Source of the DNA: an uncultured Oscillospiraceae bacterium
Lineage (GTDB): Bacteria; Bacillota; Clostridia; Oscillospirales; Oscillospiraceae
Length of the DNA: 11,897 bases
NCBI GenBank assembly: GCA_934589225.1
Contig: CAKTNS010000060.1
Coordinates: forward strand, 1 to 11,897
Direction of reading: 5' to 3'
The notes beneath the pieces are model-generated. The model was not told where the DNA came from. It saw only the letters and a program-made list of their open reading frames with translations, and searched no databases. Positions 1 to 6,847 of this stretch are shown here, in pieces. Both the position numbers and the translations under genes were made by a program. The first letter of the stretch is position 1. Every line of letters begins with the position of its first letter.

Positions 1-1154
1 CCTTTTCCTACATCCACAGTGAAAAAGACATTCTGAAGCTGGTCACAGCCTTGATTGCCAACACCAAGGGTGAGGGCAAGGCCGGGGATGATTTCTGGGT
101 CAAGGCCGAGACGCTGCTTTATACCGCGCTCATCGGCTACATCCATTATGAAGCCCCGGAGGAGGAACAGAATCTTTCTACGCTGGTGGAGATGGTAAAC
201 ACCATGGAGGTTCGGGAGGAGGATGAGGAGTTTCAGAACCAGGTGGATCTGCTGTTTGCGGAGCTGGAAAAGGAAAAGCCGGAGCATTTTGCGGTCCGGC
301 AGTACAAGAAGTACAAGTTGGCGGCGGGAAAAACCGCCAAGTCTATTCTAATCTCCTGTGGTGCCAGATTGGCCCCATTCGATATTCAGGAGCTGCGGGA
401 ACTGACGGCCTATGATGAGCTGGAGCTGGACACGCTGGGAGATCGGAAAACGGCACTGTTTCTCATTATGAGCGACACGGATGATACCTTCAATTTTCTG
501 ATCTCTCTGGTCTATACCCAGCTGTTCAATCTTCTGTGCGAAAAAGCAGACGATGTATACGGCGGCAGGCTTCCGGTTCACGTTCGCTGCCTGATCGACG
601 AGTGCGCCAACATCGGTCAAATCCCGAAGCTGGAAAAGCTGGTGGCAACCATCCGCTCCCGTGAGATTTCTGCCTGCCTTGTGTTGCAGGCCCAATCTCA
701 GCTGAAGGCAATCTACAAGGACAACGCCGACACCATCATCGGTAACATGGACACCTCTATTTTTCTGGGCGGCAAAGAGCCGACTACCCTAAAGGAACTG
801 GCGGCAGCCCTGGGGAAAGAGACAGTGGATACCTACAATACCGGCGAGAGCCGTGGGCGGGAAGTTTCTCACAGCTTGAATTATCAGAAGTTGGGCCGGG
901 AGCTGATGAGCCAGGACGAGCTGGCGGTTATGGACGGCGGCAAGTGCATCTTGCAGCTGCGGGGTGTTCGCCCATTCTTGTCCAACAAGTACGACATCAC
1001 CAAGCATCCCAATTACAAATATACATCCGACTTTGACAAGAAAAACGCCTTGGACATAGAGCGTTTTCTGTCCCACCACCTCCGACTGAAACCGGGCACA
1101 GTATGCGAGGTGTTTGAAGCAGATCCGTCCGGCTCCCTGCCTGATAAGCAGTAA
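1..1154 (+). CDS. virD4: VirD4/TraG-family type IV coupling protein, C-terminal part (5' end outside window)
   Basis: This is the ATPase that links the relaxase-DNA complex to the conjugation channel at the membrane. The frame is open from position 3 to a TAA at 1152-1154, so 383 residues are visible and the gene clearly starts upstream; the TTG at 51 is an internal Leu codon, not a start. The first visible residues (FSYIHSEKDILKLV...) fit the middle of the TraG/VirD4 ATPase domain. The Walker B motif LIDECANIG is at 591-617, followed by the family-typical IPKLEKLVATIRSREISACL and the QAQSQL stretch at about 690-707. The N-terminal membrane segments and Walker A motif are not in view. The C-terminal tail (after about 1060) is not recognised as a domain. 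The next gene is the Maff2-like protein, 75 nt downstream, the order expected in Tn1549/CTn-type elements. The family call is firm; the gene name is by analogy. Confidence 0.93.
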   Translation, partial: FSYIHSEKDILKLVTALIANTKGEGKAGDDFWVKAETLLYTALIGYIHYEAPEEEQNLSTLVEMVNTMEVREEDEEFQNQVDLLFAELEKEKPEHFAVRQYKKYKLAAGKTAKSILISCGARLAPFDIQELRELTAYDELELDTLGDRKTALFLIMSDTDDTFNFLISLVYTQLFNLLCEKADDVYGGRLPVHVRCLIDECANIGQIPKLEKLVATIRSREISACLVLQAQSQLKAIYKDNADTIIGNMDTSIFLGGKEPTTLKELAAALGKETVDTYNTGESRGREVSHSLNYQKLGRELMSQDELAVMDGGKCILQLRGVRPFLSNKYDITKHPNYKYTSDFDKKNALDIERFLSHHLRLKPGTVCEVFEADPSGSLPDKQ

Positions 1155-1193
1155 CCATATTTAGATTCAGAGAAGTTCAACGTGAATGTGTCC

Positions 1194-1221
1194 CTTCCAA
1201 AATTTTACGATCTTTTGGAGG
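1194..1221 (+). promoter_or_regulatory. Candidate Shine-Dalgarno-sequestering hairpin upstream of the Maff2-like gene
   Basis: CTTCCAAAA (1194-1202) can pair with TTTTGGAGG (1213-1221) as a 9-bp stem with one G-U pair and a 10-nt loop. The right arm ends exactly with the GGAGG that serves the ATG at 1230, so the folded form would hide the whole ribosome binding site. The stem is A/U-rich in the upper half, so its stability is modest. Pairing is seen in the sequence; a role in translational control is inference. Confidence 0.4.
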
Positions 1222-1229
1222 TACACAAT

Positions 1230-1448
1230 ATGGCATTTTTCAATTCCGCTATCGAAGTCTTGCAGACCCTGGTGGTTGCTCTGGGCGCTGGCCTGGGCGT
1301 TTGGGGTGCAATCAACCTGATGGAAGGTTACGGCAATGATAACCCCGGCGCAAAGAGCCAGGGCATGAAGCAGCTCATGGCGGGCGGTGGTGTGGCGATG
1401 ATCGGCATTACCCTCGTTCCTCTGCTGTCCGGCCTGTTCTCTGCATAA
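1230..1448 (+). CDS. Maff2-family small conjugation membrane protein
   Basis: A 72-residue hydrophobic protein found next to VirD4 and VirB6 genes in Clostridia conjugative transposons; its exact biochemical role is not established. The start is the ATG at 1230, set by GGAGG at 1217-1221 with 8-nt spacing; an in-frame GTG at 1182 has no such site and would add 16 non-family residues. The sequence has two hydrophobic segments (about residues 8-30 and 49-69) joined by a short polar loop (EGYGNDNPGAKSQGMKQ). That topology resembles VirB2/TrbC-type pilin subunits, so a structural or channel role is a reasonable inference but unproven. The sequence (MAFFNSAIEVLQTLVVALGA...) matches my memory of the Maff2 family. 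The gene is flanked by two hairpins, one over its ribosome binding site and one just after its stop. Confidence 0.88.
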   Translation: MAFFNSAIEVLQTLVVALGAGLGVWGAINLMEGYGNDNPGAKSQGMKQLMAGGGVAMIGITLVPLLSGLFSA

Positions 1449-1454
1449 CAACCG

Positions 1455-1480
1455 GCTCCCGCCTCCTTTGAGGTGGGAGC
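1455..1480 (+). terminator. Hairpin after the Maff2-like gene, weak terminator or attenuator
   Basis: GCTCCCGCCTC (1455-1465) pairs with GAGGTGGGAGC (1470-1480) as an 11-bp stem with one G-U pair and a CTTT loop, 6 nt after the Maff2 stop. The following bases (AATCCCATTTTC) contain only a short T run, so this is not a classic intrinsic terminator. It could partly terminate or protect the 3' end of the upstream message. The stem is certain as a pairing; the function is inference. Confidence 0.45.
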
Positions 1481-1510
1481 AATCCCATTTTCAAGGAAGG
1501 AGAAAACACT

Positions 1511-4500
1511 ATGAAGCACTTTCGGAGCGTCGTATCGCTCCTGTTGGTATTCGTGCTGTGCTTTGGGATGGTTCCTTACGCCTCGGCAGAAGAAGCTCCC
1601 ACGCAAACCACAACGGAAGCACCACAGCCCACCGAAGATACGACTGCAAAAGAATCGCCGCCTGCAACAGAAGCGCCAGAGACTACCGAAACTGTGGAAG
1701 CAACGGAGGCAGCAACGGAAGCTACGGAGCCTGCCACAGAGGCACCTACAGAAGAAACAGAAAACCCGTCAGATGATGTTCCGTTTGAATCAGAAGATGA
1801 CCGCATTCTGGATGCCGATACCTACGCCTCCACCCAGAACAGCATTATGCTGTTCGACTATGCAGACAACGGCGACTACACCACCCGGCTGAATTATCAG
1901 GTGTCCTGCACCTATCAGCCCAACGGAAGCGGCACGACCCGGACGGCTTATATTAAAAATATGGGCTGGCACTTTGCACGGTATGGCGGGGTTGCCCATG
2001 CGGATGAGCCGCTGTACTGCATTGAGCCCTGGCGGAACTACGGGGCCAGCACCTCCGGCAATTCTGTTGACCGGGATGTAACCCTGTATGGCAGCGGCAG
2101 TTCCACCGGCAGCAATGTCTGGTATGCGTTGCCCTCTGCACGGCGGGAGGCCATTGGCCTGATCCTGCTCTACAGCAACCAGCAGTGGAACCATTCCGTC
2201 AGCGTCACCTCCACCAAGCGGGACAGCAATCCCAACGTGCCTTTGCGGGTGGCAACTCAGATGCTGATTTATGAAATCGTCTGCGGCCTGCGGGACCCCT
2301 ACAGCTTCAACCGCAACAGCACCAACGAGTGCGGCACCTCCGGGGATGTGTTCTACAACGCCGGGGCTGCCTCGCTGTCCGGCTTCACTACCTGCTATAA
2401 CAATCTGGTCTGGGCCATTCAGGCGGCGAAAACCATCCCCAGCTTCTGCGGCAGCTCCAGCGGCAGTGCTCCCACCATCCAGCTCTCCGGGGATTCCGGC
2501 AGCGCTTATGATTCCAACGGGGTACTGTCCAATTTCAGCTTTTCCAATGGAAATGGAGCCAGCTTCAGCAAAAGCGGCAACACCCTGTACATTACAAAAA
2601 CCGGCAATATTTCCGAGTCCACTGTATTCACCGCAACCCGGTACATCCCCTCTGCTTCCAATTCCAGTTACAACATCTGGTATATGTCCGGCTCCAGCTA
2701 TCAGACGACCATTTCTCTGTACAATGCGGGAAGCGGCAGCCTCAATGGCTATTTCAAAATCAAGGCTCCCTCTCTTGGCAATATCAGCCTGACAAAAACC
2801 ACGGAGGACGGGAAGAACCTTTCCGGCTGGAAGTTCGGGATTTACTCCAACGCCGCCTGCACCAACCTGGTTTCCGGCCCCTACACCACCAATTCCAGCG
2901 GCAAGCTTTCCGTAACAGGGCTGAACGCCGGAACCTATTACGTTAAGGAATTGGGCAATACGGATTCCAGCCTGGAAACGCTCTACTCATGCGCCAGCAC
3001 CAATCCCCAGCAGGTCACGGTTTCCTCCGGGCAGACCGCTTCGGTGAGCTTCTATAATCGGAAAAATACCGGTAACGTAAAGCTGATCAAACAAACCAAC
3101 ACCGGTGCAAATCTCTCCGGCTGGAAAATCGGGCTGTATTATGACGCTGCCTGCACCAAGCCTGTGTCTGGCTCTCCTTTCACAACGGGGGCGGATGGAA
3201 CTTTGACCGTCAGCGGCTTGCAGCCCGGGACACTGTACGCCAAGGAAATCCCTACCGGCGATTCCTACTGGAGCTTTGATACGGCAGTCAAAACCGTAAC
3301 GGTTCGGGCAAACCAAACTGCCAGCGTGGCCTTCACCAACACCCACTATGGGCGCATTCAGTTCCAGAAAACCACCAATACCGGCAATCATCTGGGCGGC
3401 TGGACCTTCCGGGTCAAAGATTCCACCGGGAAAACCGTTGGCGATTACACCACGGATGACAGCGGCTATGCCATCACCGGCAACCTTCCCCTGGGCCGTT
3501 ATACCGTTGTGGAACTTCCCACGGAGGACACCTATTGGGCTGGGGAGCTGGGCTTCCACGATGTCACCGTCCGGGGCGGTCAGAACACAGTGGATACCTG
3601 GCTGAACCGAGAACAGGGCCTCGTCTGGGTCTATAAGAAGACCAACACCGGGCAGTCCGTGGAGGGTTGGCACATCACCATCTATTCGGATGCGGATTGC
3701 ACCAAAGAGGTGGGCACCCTCGTGACCAACGCTGAGGGAAAAGCCGGTCACTATTTCAGCCCCGGCACCTACTACGCCAAGGAAACCGGCGACGACCAGG
3801 GCCGCTTCCAGGACGAGTATTGGATGGTGGACGAGACGATTCAAAAAATTGAAATCCTGCCACACCAGGATACGGAGATCACCTTCACCAATGTCCAGTA
3901 TGGCAAGCTGAAAATCCAGAAAACCGTGGAGGGCGACGGCAGTCTTGCCGGTTGGCAGTTCCGGGTGACGGATGCCCATGGAACTGAAATAGAGGGTTCG
4001 CCATTTACCTCCGGTGAGGCCGGGACGATTGTCACCGCCAACCTTCTGCCCGGAGAATACACGGTGGAAGAACTCTTGCCGGAGGGCAGCTTGTATCAGT
4101 GCAAAAGCGAGAATCCCCAGACGGTTGCAGTCATCCAGGGACAGACGGCAGAGGTTTCCTTTGTCAACGCACTTCGCCCCGGCTCCATTACTGCGAAAAA
4201 GGTGGACACCACAGGCAGCCCCCTGGCGGGAGCAACATTCCTTCTGGAATGGAGTGAGGATGGGAGTGCATGGCAGCCCGTTCAATATTCCGAAACCATC
4301 ACAAAAGGCGGCTGTTCTGATGAAAAACTGGATGCTGGATGCCTGACCAGCGGTGAGGACGGTATTCTCAACTGGGCAGGGCTGCATCCCGGTCTGCACT
4401 ACCGCTTGACGGAAACCAAAGCCCCGGATGGCTTTAAGCTGCTTACGGAAGCCGCATTCACCGGTACGCTTTCTGTGGATACGCTGTCTGTGGAATTAAC

Positions 4501-4630
4501 CGTTGTCAACGCCCGAACATTTACCATGCCGGAAACCGGTGCGGTATCTGGGGCAGTTGTCCGGGTGTTGGGACTGACCGCTGCCATTGGCTGTCTGGTT
4601 GCCATCGTATATCGCAAAAAGGAGTATTAA
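1511..4630 (+). CDS. Thioester-domain (TQXA) cell-wall adhesin with six CnaB/SpaA-like repeats and MPETG anchor
   Basis: A 1039-residue surface protein, probably a pilus tip adhesin or free adhesin. The start at 1511 has AAGGAG 8 nt upstream. In order: signal peptide (residues 1-26, cleavage after ASA); a Thr/Glu/Pro/Ala-rich linker (27-86); a thioester domain (about 127-305) with the expected Cys170 in LYCIEP and Gln250 in VATQMLIYE, the pair that forms an internal thioester able to bind host or partner amines covalently; a Ser/Asn-rich domain (about 322-422); then six related modules starting near residues 423, 521, 614, 703, 798 and 891. Each carries Lys near its start, a central Glu and a terminal Asn (K429/E480/N516 in the first), consistent with CnaB-type isopeptide bonds. 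Module 6 contains an E-box (YRLTETKAPDGF). The end is a sorting signal: MPETG (1006-1010), a membrane helix and the tail RKKEY. Thioester chemistry and ligand are inferred from the family. Confidence 0.92.
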   Translation: MKHFRSVVSLLLVFVLCFGMVPYASAEEAPTQTTTEAPQPTEDTTAKESPPATEAPETTETVEATEAATEATEPATEAPTEETENPSDDVPFESEDDRILDADTYASTQNSIMLFDYADNGDYTTRLNYQVSCTYQPNGSGTTRTAYIKNMGWHFARYGGVAHADEPLYCIEPWRNYGASTSGNSVDRDVTLYGSGSSTGSNVWYALPSARREAIGLILLYSNQQWNHSVSVTSTKRDSNPNVPLRVATQMLIYEIVCGLRDPYSFNRNSTNECGTSGDVFYNAGAASLSGFTTCYNNLVWAIQAAKTIPSFCGSSSGSAPTIQLSGDSGSAYDSNGVLSNFSFSNGNGASFSKSGNTLYITKTGNISESTVFTATRYIPSASNSSYNIWYMSGSSYQTTISLYNAGSGSLNGYFKIKAPSLGNISLTKTTEDGKNLSGWKFGIYSNAACTNLVSGPYTTNSSGKLSVTGLNAGTYYVKELGNTDSSLETLYSCASTNPQQVTVSSGQTASVSFYNRKNTGNVKLIKQTNTGANLSGWKIGLYYDAACTKPVSGSPFTTGADGTLTVSGLQPGTLYAKEIPTGDSYWSFDTAVKTVTVRANQTASVAFTNTHYGRIQFQKTTNTGNHLGGWTFRVKDSTGKTVGDYTTDDSGYAITGNLPLGRYTVVELPTEDTYWAGELGFHDVTVRGGQNTVDTWLNREQGLVWVYKKTNTGQSVEGWHITIYSDADCTKEVGTLVTNAEGKAGHYFSPGTYYAKETGDDQGRFQDEYWMVDETIQKIEILPHQDTEITFTNVQYGKLKIQKTVEGDGSLAGWQFRVTDAHGTEIEGSPFTSGEAGTIVTANLLPGEYTVEELLPEGSLYQCKSENPQTVAVIQGQTAEVSFVNALRPGSITAKKVDTTGSPLAGATFLLEWSEDGSAWQPVQYSETITKGGCSDEKLDAGCLTSGEDGILNWAGLHPGLHYRLTETKAPDGFKLLTEAAFTGTLSVDTLSVELTVVNARTFTMPETGAVSGAVVRVLGLTAAIGCLVAIVYRKKEY
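1589..1768 (+). repeat. Thr/Glu/Pro/Ala low-complexity linker in the adhesin
   Basis: Residues 27-86 of the adhesin are built almost wholly from T, E, A and P, with imperfect TEA, TEAP and ATEAT units (for example TEAATEATEPATEAPTEE). It follows the signal peptide directly and precedes the thioester domain, so in the anchored protein it would be at the outermost end. The DNA units are similar but not identical (gcaacggaagc, gctacggagc), so this is a degenerate rather than an exact tandem repeat. Confidence 0.75.
2777..4519 (+). repeat. Six degenerate CnaB/SpaA-type modules of about 85-110 residues
   Basis: Module starts are near 2777, 3071, 3350, 3617, 3902 and 4181. The first five share the pattern G-x-hydrophobic-x-hydrophobic-x-K, then a GW pair about 11-12 residues later (SGWKFGIY, SGWKIGLY, GGWTFRVK, EGWHITIY, AGWQFRVT), a Y/T-V-x-E strand and a closing aromatic-x-N (FYN, FTN, WLN, FTN, FVN). 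The sixth lacks the Trp and is a more usual SpaA domain with an E-box. The modules probably form a rigid, isopeptide-locked stalk. Boundaries are read by eye. Confidence 0.8.
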
Positions 4631-4653
4631 GCCTATGCTTGCCTTCAACCACG

Positions 4654-4677
4654 CCAGGGATATGCCCTGGATTTTTT
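4654..4677 (+). terminator. Intrinsic terminator between adhesin and pilin genes
   Basis: CCAGGG (4654-4659), 5-nt loop ATATG, CCCTGG (4665-4670), then A and six T (4672-4677). It lies 23 nt after the adhesin stop and is a textbook rho-independent terminator, though the 6-bp stem may allow read-through. It implies that the pilin gene at 4737 has its own promoter or depends on read-through. Within 4678-4725 I see A/T-rich sequence including AATAAT at 4707-4712, but no well-spaced -35 box. Confidence 0.75.
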
Positions 4678-4736
4678 ATACACAAAAGTGACTCTAATCT
4701 CTACAAAATAATTCACTACAGAAAGGAAACTGCTCT

Positions 4737-6791
4737 ATGAAAAACATCACGAAAATTCTTTCCCTGTTTCTGGCACTGACCCTGCTGCTGTCTTTCCCCG
4801 TTGCCGCCTCTGCCGCCGCACTGCCGGATGCAGCAACCATTGACGAATCCCGCACCGGCTCTCTGACCATCTATAAATACGATTTGACGGGTGCCGAAAA
4901 AGACGGCGTGTGGGACAGTTCCTATGTTTCCACCGGTGTTTACGATGAAACCGGCGTAAATAATGTCTTGGGCGGCAACGCTTCCACCCTTGGCAACGGC
5001 GAAACCGGCTACGGGTACGCCATTAAGGGCGTTGAGTTCAGCTTCGTAAAGGTTGCCGATATTGTACAGTTCAGCGAATCCGAAACCGACAACCGCACGG
5101 ATGGTCATGTGGAGGTTCTGTATGCTGTAGACAAGGCCAAGGGTGCAGACTTTCTGAAAGCTCTGGGCCTGACGGACGGAAAGAGCCGGTATGAGAATGC
5201 GGATGCCCTGGATGAATCCAAGTATTTCTATCAGTCTGATGTGCTGATCTCCGCTCTGTCCTCTGGCCTGACCGCCAACTCCACCACCGTCAAAAACGCC
5301 ATGGAACGCTATGCCGCCGCCAACGGAAGTGCCATGGCACTGACGGATTCCTACGGCAAAACCAAAGCGGAAAACCTGCCGTTGGGCCTCTATCTGGTGG
5401 CAGAAACCAAGGTTCCTGAGATGGTCGTTTCCACCACAGACCCCTTCCTGGTATCCATTCCCATGACCTCTGTCAACGGCACCAACGCAACTGACGGCGG
5501 CACTCGTTGGATCTATGACATCACCCTTTATCCCAAGAACCTGACCGGCATTCCCTCCCTGGAAAAGACGCTGCGGGAGGCCAAGGCCGACACCGGCAAG
5601 ACGGACAGCTACGCTCACACCGGCACCGCTTCCGCCGGGGACACCATCGACTACCAGATCATTTCCACCCTGCCCAGCATTACCTCCGAGGCAACCTACC
5701 TGTCCTGCTACACCTTCATTGATACCCTCTCCGCTGGCCTGAGCTATGCCAAGGGTGATGTTACTCTGGAAATCTTCTCCGATGCTGCCTGCAAGAACAC
5801 CGTGACCAGCTGGAAGGAAACGGACGACTATTTCTCCGTTTCCTATAACGAAGCCCAGGATGGCAAGACCGCTATGACCGTAGAAATGACCGACAAAGGT
5901 CTGGCAGAAATCAACAAATCCAAGGCTGTTTATGCCGATGTCAATATGGTAAACTCCGGCTTCTCCAACTGCACCGTGCGCCTGACCTACACCGCCAAGG
6001 TGGACAGCGACAATTCCCTGGTGGTGGGCGACAAGGGCAACGACAACAAGGTAGTGCTGACCTGGAAGCGCAGCAGCGAAACCTTCTATGATACCCTGGT
6101 GGACGATGTCCATGTCTACACCTACGGCATCGACCTTGCCAAGCTGTTCTCCGACGGCAAGGGCGACTTCTCCAAGGTGGAATTCCTGTTGGAAAACAAG
6201 ACCGACAACTACTATGTAAAGGCAGAGCTTCACAAGGACGAGGGCGTTTACTATGTGACCGGTCACACCACCGACAAGGCCGATGCCACCCATTTTGTCC
6301 CCGTGAAAACCGGCGACACCAAGGGCAGAATTCTCATTAAGGGTCTGGAGGACGACACCTATTCCATGACGGAAGTCCGCACCGACAGCGGCTATGTGCT
6401 GCTGAAGCAGGACATTGAGGTGGTCATTTCCCAGAAGGAAGGTGCCGAAAGCTGCACCGTCTACGCCTCCGATGCCCTGGGCCTGATTCAGAACGACCCC
6501 CGGTATGCCAAGGTCATCCAGAGTGACGCTGACCTCAAGAACATCCCCCAGAAGCACCTGGAACACAAGCTCCTGACCGCCTCTGCCACCGTCAGCGGCA
6601 AGAAGGTCAACATGACCGAGGACAACGGCAGCGCCAATGCAGAAGCTCCTCTCACCGTAGTCAACACCCGTGGCTTTGACCTGCCCAAGACCGGCGACAA
6701 CGGAACTATGATGTTCACCGTTGTGGGAATTCTCCTGATGGTCGGTGCGGCTGCGGTGCTGTATATGGTATCCAATAAGAAATCTGCTTGA
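4737..6791 (+). CDS. Sortase-polymerised backbone (major) pilin with LPKTG anchor
   Basis: A 684-residue pilin subunit that sortase C would join into a covalent pilus. The start at 4737 follows AAAGGA (4722-4727). Signal peptide: residues 1-26 or 28 (SFPVAASA). The pilin motif is clear: W258-IYD-I-T-L-Y265-P266-K267 matches the WxxxVxVYPK pattern, with K267 as the expected nucleophile for polymerisation. Domains: an N-terminal pilin domain (about 40-270, K47 in LTIYKYD); an isopeptide-forming D2-type domain (about 285-430, AGDTIDYQI then YTFIDTLSAGLSY); and a CnaB-like C-terminal domain (about 459-648) with an E-box-like YSMTEVRTDSGY (E546). The sorting signal is LPKTG (649-653), a membrane helix (about 658-678) and tail NKKSA. 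Two sortase genes follow directly. The 73-residue-plus insertion rich in coding for NVLGGNASTLGNGETG near residues 70-90 is not recognised. Subunit role (backbone rather than minor) rests on the pilin motif. Confidence 0.92.
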   Translation: MKNITKILSLFLALTLLLSFPVAASAAALPDAATIDESRTGSLTIYKYDLTGAEKDGVWDSSYVSTGVYDETGVNNVLGGNASTLGNGETGYGYAIKGVEFSFVKVADIVQFSESETDNRTDGHVEVLYAVDKAKGADFLKALGLTDGKSRYENADALDESKYFYQSDVLISALSSGLTANSTTVKNAMERYAAANGSAMALTDSYGKTKAENLPLGLYLVAETKVPEMVVSTTDPFLVSIPMTSVNGTNATDGGTRWIYDITLYPKNLTGIPSLEKTLREAKADTGKTDSYAHTGTASAGDTIDYQIISTLPSITSEATYLSCYTFIDTLSAGLSYAKGDVTLEIFSDAACKNTVTSWKETDDYFSVSYNEAQDGKTAMTVEMTDKGLAEINKSKAVYADVNMVNSGFSNCTVRLTYTAKVDSDNSLVVGDKGNDNKVVLTWKRSSETFYDTLVDDVHVYTYGIDLAKLFSDGKGDFSKVEFLLENKTDNYYVKAELHKDEGVYYVTGHTTDKADATHFVPVKTGDTKGRILIKGLEDDTYSMTEVRTDSGYVLLKQDIEVVISQKEGAESCTVYASDALGLIQNDPRYAKVIQSDADLKNIPQKHLEHKLLTASATVSGKKVNMTEDNGSANAEAPLTVVNTRGFDLPKTGDNGTMMFTVVGILLMVGAAAVLYMVSNKKSA

Positions 6792-6799
6792 TTCTAATT

Positions 6800-6828
6800 C
6801 CCGCCCGGAGATTACATTTCCGGGCGGG
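6800..6828 (+). other. Strong hairpin between pilin and first sortase gene
   Basis: CCCGCCCGG (6800-6808) and CCGGGCGGG (6820-6828) form a perfect 9-bp G/C stem with an 11-nt loop, 8 nt after the pilin stop. The bases after it are AAGAAAAATGG, so there is no T run and it is not an intrinsic terminator on this strand. Likely roles are 3'-end protection of the abundant pilin message, or pausing/attenuation that lowers sortase expression. The pairing is seen directly; the role is inference. Confidence 0.6.
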
Positions 6829-6837
6829 AAGAAAAAT

Positions 6838-6842
6838 GGAGG
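6838..6842 (+). promoter_or_regulatory. Ribosome binding site that sets a TTG start for sortase 1
   Basis: GGAGG at 6838-6842 is followed by 5 nt and TTG at 6848. The second sortase shows the same arrangement (GGAGG, 5 nt, ATG at 7716), which supports this start over the in-frame ATG at 6836 that overlaps the site itself. Confidence 0.65.
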
Positions 6843-6847
6843 TTCTA

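Noticed and set aside
1182..1229. GTG at 1182 as start of the Maff2-like gene
   Set aside because: The ATG at 1230 has GGAGG at 8-nt spacing and gives the family-typical N-terminus MAFFNSAIEVLQ.
1589..1768. CRISPR array or exact minisatellite
   Set aside because: The repetition is at the amino-acid level in an open reading frame; DNA units vary in length and sequence, with no repeat-spacer pattern.
2987..4399. A 470-codon open frame on the minus strand opposite the adhesin repeats
   Set aside because: Shadow of the CnaB modules; no motif or domain recognisable.
4678..4725. Sigma-70 promoter upstream of the pilin gene (GTGACT and AATAAT)
   Set aside because: The two boxes are only about 13 nt apart, so they do not make a proper promoter; kept only as an open question in the findings.
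4716..6566. A 616-codon open frame on the minus strand opposite the pilin gene
   Set aside because: It is a composition shadow of the pilin gene: Gly/Val/Ile/Gln-rich, with no recognisable domain, and it lies opposite a protein with signal peptide, pilin motif and LPKTG.
6788..6847. TTG at 6788 or ATG at 6836 as start of sortase 1
   Set aside because: The first overlaps the pilin stop and would translate the G/C hairpin; the second has only a weak GGGAAG in front and overlaps the GGAGG that serves TTG 6848.
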